Part shown: positions 4,520 to 7,473 of the stretch, one piece after another
Layout of the letters: each line of letters opens with the position of its first letter
How positions within the stretch are numbered: the stretch's first letter is position 1
NCBI GenBank assembly: GCA_023135995.1
Contig: JAGLRY010000168.1
Location: forward strand, 1 to 7,473
Direction: 5' to 3'
DNA: 7,473 bases
Origin: Candidatus Aminicenantota bacterium
GTDB taxonomy: Bacteria > Acidobacteriota > Aminicenantia > Aminicenantales > Aminicenantaceae
Program-made: the position numbers and the translations under genes
The notes under the pieces: model-generated
Database searches by the model: none
Seen by the model: the letters and a program-made list of their open reading frames with translations, nothing else
What the model was told of the DNA's origin: nothing

Positions 4520-6859
4520 TTAGTCTTCCATCAGTCTCACGATGACCTTGTCTAGTTCTCCTGTGTAGGGGAAGTGATTCGTAATACTGTATCTGTTGCT
4601 GACCGGTGTGCCATAATCGACGCCAACATCAAAGGTTTCAGACAAGGAGAAAGTAGCGATGTGCATCTCAGGCATTGCTACCTCATCCACTTTTTCGCCG
4701 TTGACATACAATTCTCCGACTCCTTGGATGAAACCGGTCTTTCTGAAAACAAACTTCAGGTCAACGTCTCCCTTGGGTAATGGAGGAGATTCCAGCGTGT
4801 AGTAAACTCCATGGTAGAAGTTATAATCGTAGTAAGCACGGTTGTTCTTGATGAACAAAGTGTAGCCCCCGGTGAACCCACCACAAGCTACAACAACGCC
4901 TTCTTCTTTACCTGTAAGATTCAGCTTGGTCTCGATAGAATGCGAACGGTCTTTGACTGGAGCTGATGCCTTCTCAGCTATACGCACTGCCCCTGGAGAG
5001 TAATAAACGAATTCTTTCCTGTCACCAAAGAGCCGACCCTGCTGTTTTGCAATTCTCATAACCATATCGTCATAGAGCGGATACACATTGTATTCCCAGG
5101 CCAGTTCATCCCACCGCTTTTTCAGTTCTTCCAATTTTTCAGGATACTGATCAGCCAAGTTCACGGATTCTGAAAAATCCTCATTCAGGTTGTATAGCTC
5201 CCAAACATCGGTCTCGAACGGAGCCGTGACATTCACATTCCATGGCATGCGATTCCCATGAATTGTGACAGCCTTCCAGCCATCCTTATAGATGGCCCGG
5301 TTTCCGAACAGTTCGGAATACTGTTCTGGATGCTGAGTGGGCGCATCCGGACTGTCGAAGGAATACATCATGCTAACACCGTCGAAATCCATCTGTTCCT
5401 CGCCATCCAGTTCTTTGAGAAAGGGAGTTGCGGTCACTTCCATGATGGTTGGGGCGATATCGATAATGTGATGGTACTGGTTCCTCACCTCGCCCTTTGA
5501 TTTGATTCCCTTGGGCCAGTGAACGATCAGCGGATCCTGGATACCGCCGCGGTGCACGATCTGTTTGAAATATTTGAAGGGAGTGTTTCCGGCCATTGCC
5601 CATCCGGCATGAAAGTGAGGATATGTGTTCGGTCCTCCCCAGTCTTCATAATGCGACATATTCGCCTCGAAGGGAGTTTGAAGTCCATTGAGCACATAGG
5701 TTTCATTAAAGGTTCCTGCCAGACCTCCCTCTCCGCTCGAGCCGTTATCCGAGGTGACAAATATGAGAGTATTGTCCAATTGGTCGGTTCGCTCGAGTGC
5801 ATCGACCATACGCCCGATATGTTCGTCCACATGGGTCATCATGGCGGCAAATACTTCCATCTGCCTGGCATAGAGCTTCCTTTCTTCGGGCTTCAAGCTG
5901 TCCCAGGCGGGGATCTCAGGAATGCGCATCGATAATTGGGTTCCTGTAGGTATAACACCCATCTCCAACTGAGTTTTGTGGATGATCTCCCTGGCTTTGT
6001 CCCAGCCCATGTCGAATTTGCCCTTATAGCGTTCGATATATTCCTTGGGCGCTTGATGGGGTGAATGCATGGCAACAGGAGCCCAGAACATCATGAAGGG
6101 CTTATCTGGCGAAACGGAAACATGGGATGTGATGAATTCGATCCCCTTGTCAGCCAAGGCCTCGCTCAAATGATAAGCCTCCTTATCCTCCCAATCTTCG
6201 ATGGGGTTGTGGTCTGTCCAGATAAGCGAGCGGAAGTTGTCGGCATCAGCAGCCATAAAACCATAATAATGATCAAAGCCCTCACCGCTCGGCCAGCGGT
6301 CAAAAGGGCCGCTTCGAGACACTTCATACAAGGGTGTATGATCCCATTTTCCCAGGGCATAATTGACAAATCCGGCTTTCTGCAAGTGCTTGGCAACGGA
6401 TTTGGCGCTCTCAGGAGGATAGGCATTGTATCCCGGGAATCCCATGGCCGTTAGCGAGTGGGATCCCAAACCGATCCTGTGATGATTCCGGCCGGCCATT
6501 ATGGACGCACGGGATGGAGAACAGAGAGCGGTGGTGTGAAAATTGTTGTACAGAAGGCCGTTTTGGGCCAGTTGGTCGATACGGGGTGTTTCGATCAGTC
6601 CGCCGTAGGCACCTATATGGGCAAAACCGACATCGTCTAGCAAAACAATGAGCACATTGGGGGTACCAGCTGGAGGCTTGGGGGTTGTCGGCCACCATTC
6701 TTCTGATTCCTCATAGGATTTTGCAATTTTCCCTTTGAATTCCTGTCCGTACTTCTCAAAATCATCGGATTTGGTCTCTTCACCTGCAGGTTGACAGCCG
6801 GTAAACACTACGGCTGTAACAAGCATCAGAGATAGTAATTTGATCAGTTTTTTTGTCAT
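4520..6859 (-). CDS. lipoprotein arylsulfatase, S1 family with C-terminal beta-sandwich domain
   Basis: This encodes 779 residues. AGGAGGG (complement of 6865-6871) lies 5 bp before the ATG. The signal peptide ends in FTGC (Cys22), so the enzyme is probably membrane-anchored outside the cytoplasm. The sulfatase domain spans about 66-600: D75/D76 in LLDDVGF bind the metal, C113 in CSPSR is the residue converted to formylglycine, R117 follows, K171 is in GKWD, H265 in AMHSPHQAP, D371/N372 in SDNG, and K432 is the probable late Lys. Residues about 640-779 form a beta-rich lectin-like domain usual in this long subgroup. A maturase (anSME or FGE) is needed and is not in the window. Odd point: the family's usual GKWH reads GKWD-H here (D173, H174). 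The enzyme hydrolyses sulfate esters; substrate is unknown. Own promoter; convergent with the 309-residue lipoprotein gene. Confidence 0.95.
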   Translation of the reverse strand: MTKKLIKLLSLMLVTAVVFTGCQPAGEETKSDDFEKYGQEFKGKIAKSYEESEEWWPTTPKPPAGTPNVLIVLLDDVGFAHIGAYGGLIETPRIDQLAQNGLLYNNFHTTALCSPSRASIMAGRNHHRIGLGSHSLTAMGFPGYNAYPPESAKSVAKHLQKAGFVNYALGKWDHTPLYEVSRSGPFDRWPSGEGFDHYYGFMAADADNFRSLIWTDHNPIEDWEDKEAYHLSEALADKGIEFITSHVSVSPDKPFMMFWAPVAMHSPHQAPKEYIERYKGKFDMGWDKAREIIHKTQLEMGVIPTGTQLSMRIPEIPAWDSLKPEERKLYARQMEVFAAMMTHVDEHIGRMVDALERTDQLDNTLIFVTSDNGSSGEGGLAGTFNETYVLNGLQTPFEANMSHYEDWGGPNTYPHFHAGWAMAGNTPFKYFKQIVHRGGIQDPLIVHWPKGIKSKGEVRNQYHHIIDIAPTIMEVTATPFLKELDGEEQMDFDGVSMMYSFDSPDAPTQHPEQYSELFGNRAIYKDGWKAVTIHGNRMPWNVNVTAPFETDVWELYNLNEDFSESVNLADQYPEKLEELKKRWDELAWEYNVYPLYDDMVMRIAKQQGRLFGDRKEFVYYSPGAVRIAEKASAPVKDRSHSIETKLNLTGKEEGVVVACGGFTGGYTLFIKNNRAYYDYNFYHGVYYTLESPPLPKGDVDLKFVFRKTGFIQGVGELYVNGEKVDEVAMPEMHIATFSLSETFDVGVDYGTPVSNRYSITNHFPYTGELDKVIVRLMED

Positions 6860-6893
6860 TTTTTCCCTCCTAAACTAATAAACATAGCAATCA

Positions 6894-6922
6894 AATTTAC
6901 ATGAAAACCAGATTTTTGTCAA
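6894..6922 (-). promoter_or_regulatory. sigma70-type promoter of the sulfatase gene
   Basis: On the minus strand a consensus TTGACA (6922-6917) is followed after exactly 17 bp by TAAATT (6899-6894). Predicted start is near 6887, giving a short leader of about 28 nt. This separates sulfatase expression from the ankyrin gene upstream. Confidence 0.75.
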
Positions 6923-6938
6923 TTGTACTTTGGTACAA
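6923..6938. promoter_or_regulatory. perfect dyad next to the sulfatase -35 box, likely regulator site
   Basis: TTGTAC-TTTG-GTACAA is a perfect inverted repeat with 6-bp arms and a 4-bp spacer. It directly abuts the -35 hexamer of the sulfatase promoter. That is the position expected for a dimeric activator, or for a repressor that blocks polymerase. The cognate regulator is not in the window. Confidence 0.5.
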
Positions 6939-6946
6939 GATAATCC

Positions 6947-6990
6947 CAATCTAAGGAGAGTTTTATTTAAATCTAAGCAGAGTTTTATTT
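6947..6990. repeat. 22-bp near-perfect tandem duplication
   Basis: Two adjacent copies of the unit (6947-6968 and 6969-6990) differ at two positions; the 21-bp core AATCTAAGSAGAGTTTTATT plus T differs by one G/C change. The second copy includes the TAA stop of the ankyrin gene (6985-6987). The first lies wholly intergenic. Confidence 0.9.
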
Positions 6991-7473
6991 CTGTTTTGCC
7001 GTTAACAAGCGCGCGGCTTCCGTATGACCTCTTCTTTGGGCAAACACAAGGGCAGTATCACCATCCACATCCTTTAAGGATGGATCTGCACCGTGCTCGA
7101 GCAGGATCTTCACAACCTCGAGTTGCCCCTCGCCAGCAGCAAACATCAGAGCCGTCCACTGTTCTACACTGTCGACAAGGTTGGGATCGGCCTTCCAATC
7201 CAAGAGCAATTGAACTGTCTCTGGGAAAGGCCCACTGGAGGCGTACATCAACGCTGTCCGTCCCGAGCTATCGCGGATGTCGACCTGGGCCCCTTTGCTA
7301 AGCAGTAAACGCACGATCTCAGTGTGGCCATCGAAGGCAGTCAGCATCAGGGCCGTACGTCCCAATTGATCCGATGTATTTACGCTTGCTCCCTTCTCGA
7401 GCTCTGCACGCACCGTCTGGATCTGCCCTTTGGCCGCAGCATCTCGAAGGGCTGCACTACGCTCAGCTGACGA
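6985..7473 (-). CDS. ankyrin-repeat protein, C-terminal part, 5' end outside the window
   Basis: The frame is open to the right edge, giving 162 visible residues; the GTG at 7413 is internal to the first repeat, not a start. Five ankyrin repeats are visible, counting from the window edge: about 6-36, 38-70, 71-103, 105-137 and a capping repeat at 138-162. They show the consensus elements GRTALM, GH-E-VRLLLSKGA, TALMFAA, LLEHGAD and DGDTALVFA. Repeats 3 and 4 are slightly irregular (SGPFPETV, then an SVEQW linker). Each repeat is a helix-loop-helix stacking into a protein-binding solenoid, so the role is likely a protein interaction; the partner is unknown. Whether there is a signal peptide or other domain N-terminal of this cannot be seen. 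The stop codon sits in a tandem repeat, and no clear terminator separates it from the sulfatase promoter. Confidence 0.92.
   Translation of the reverse strand, partial: SSAERSAALRDAAAKGQIQTVRAELEKGASVNTSDQLGRTALMLTAFDGHTEIVRLLLSKGAQVDIRDSSGRTALMYASSGPFPETVQLLLDWKADPNLVDSVEQWTALMFAAGEGQLEVVKILLEHGADPSLKDVDGDTALVFAQRRGHTEAARLLTAKQK

Noticed and set aside
6930..7301. 123-residue plus-strand open frame over the ankyrin gene
   Set aside because: It is antisense to clear ankyrin repeats and crosses the sulfatase dyad and tandem repeat, so it is a shadow.

Overview
The window looks like ordinary chromosome from a Gram-negative-type bacterium. Three products carry lipoprotein signal peptides, one enzyme has a secretory signal, Shine-Dalgarno sites are strong (AGGAGG-like), and base composition is moderate. 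Secreted peptidase and sulfatase genes next to ankyrin and PEP-utilising proteins would fit Acidobacteriota/Aminicenantes or Desulfobacterota, but nothing here fixes the taxon.

Left part (1-1420). The window opens inside a plus-strand gene for a pyruvate phosphate dikinase/PEP synthase-like phosphotransferase. It ends right after its phosphohistidine domain and has no PEP-binding barrel. A small predicted lipoprotein of unknown function follows. It converges on a minus-strand cold-shock protein gene (Csp family), and a very strong hairpin terminator lies between them.

Middle (1420-4516). The csp gene has an extended -10 promoter and a leader of about 120 nt that can fold. It is divergent from a secreted M24 metallopeptidase gene, which has a near-consensus sigma70-type promoter and an inverted repeat in its leader. 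Between the peptidase and the next lipoprotein gene lie 336 bp holding what I read as the relics of two adjacent small genes: a gene with an internal deletion or frameshift, then only the start codon and C-terminal tail of a nucleotidyltransferase-like gene. A 309-residue lipoprotein of unknown function with a His-rich motif follows.

Right part (4517-7473). A 779-residue lipoprotein sulfatase lies on the minus strand, convergent with the 309-residue lipoprotein gene and only 3 bp from it. It has the cysteine-type formylglycine motif, but an Asp stands where the family's GKWH histidine is expected. Its promoter has a consensus TTGACA -35 abutted by a perfect 16-bp dyad. Upstream is the C-terminal part of an ankyrin-repeat gene whose stop codon lies inside a 22-bp tandem duplication.

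Functionally the region combines envelope or periplasmic hydrolysis (peptidase, sulfatase, lipoproteins) with housekeeping genes. The genes alternate in strand and most have their own promoter, so this is not one operon. I see no mobile element, CRISPR array, tRNA or rRNA, and no convincing new multi-gene system. The most interesting items are the relic gene pair, the sulfatase substitution and its dyad operator, and the uncharacterised 309-residue lipoprotein.
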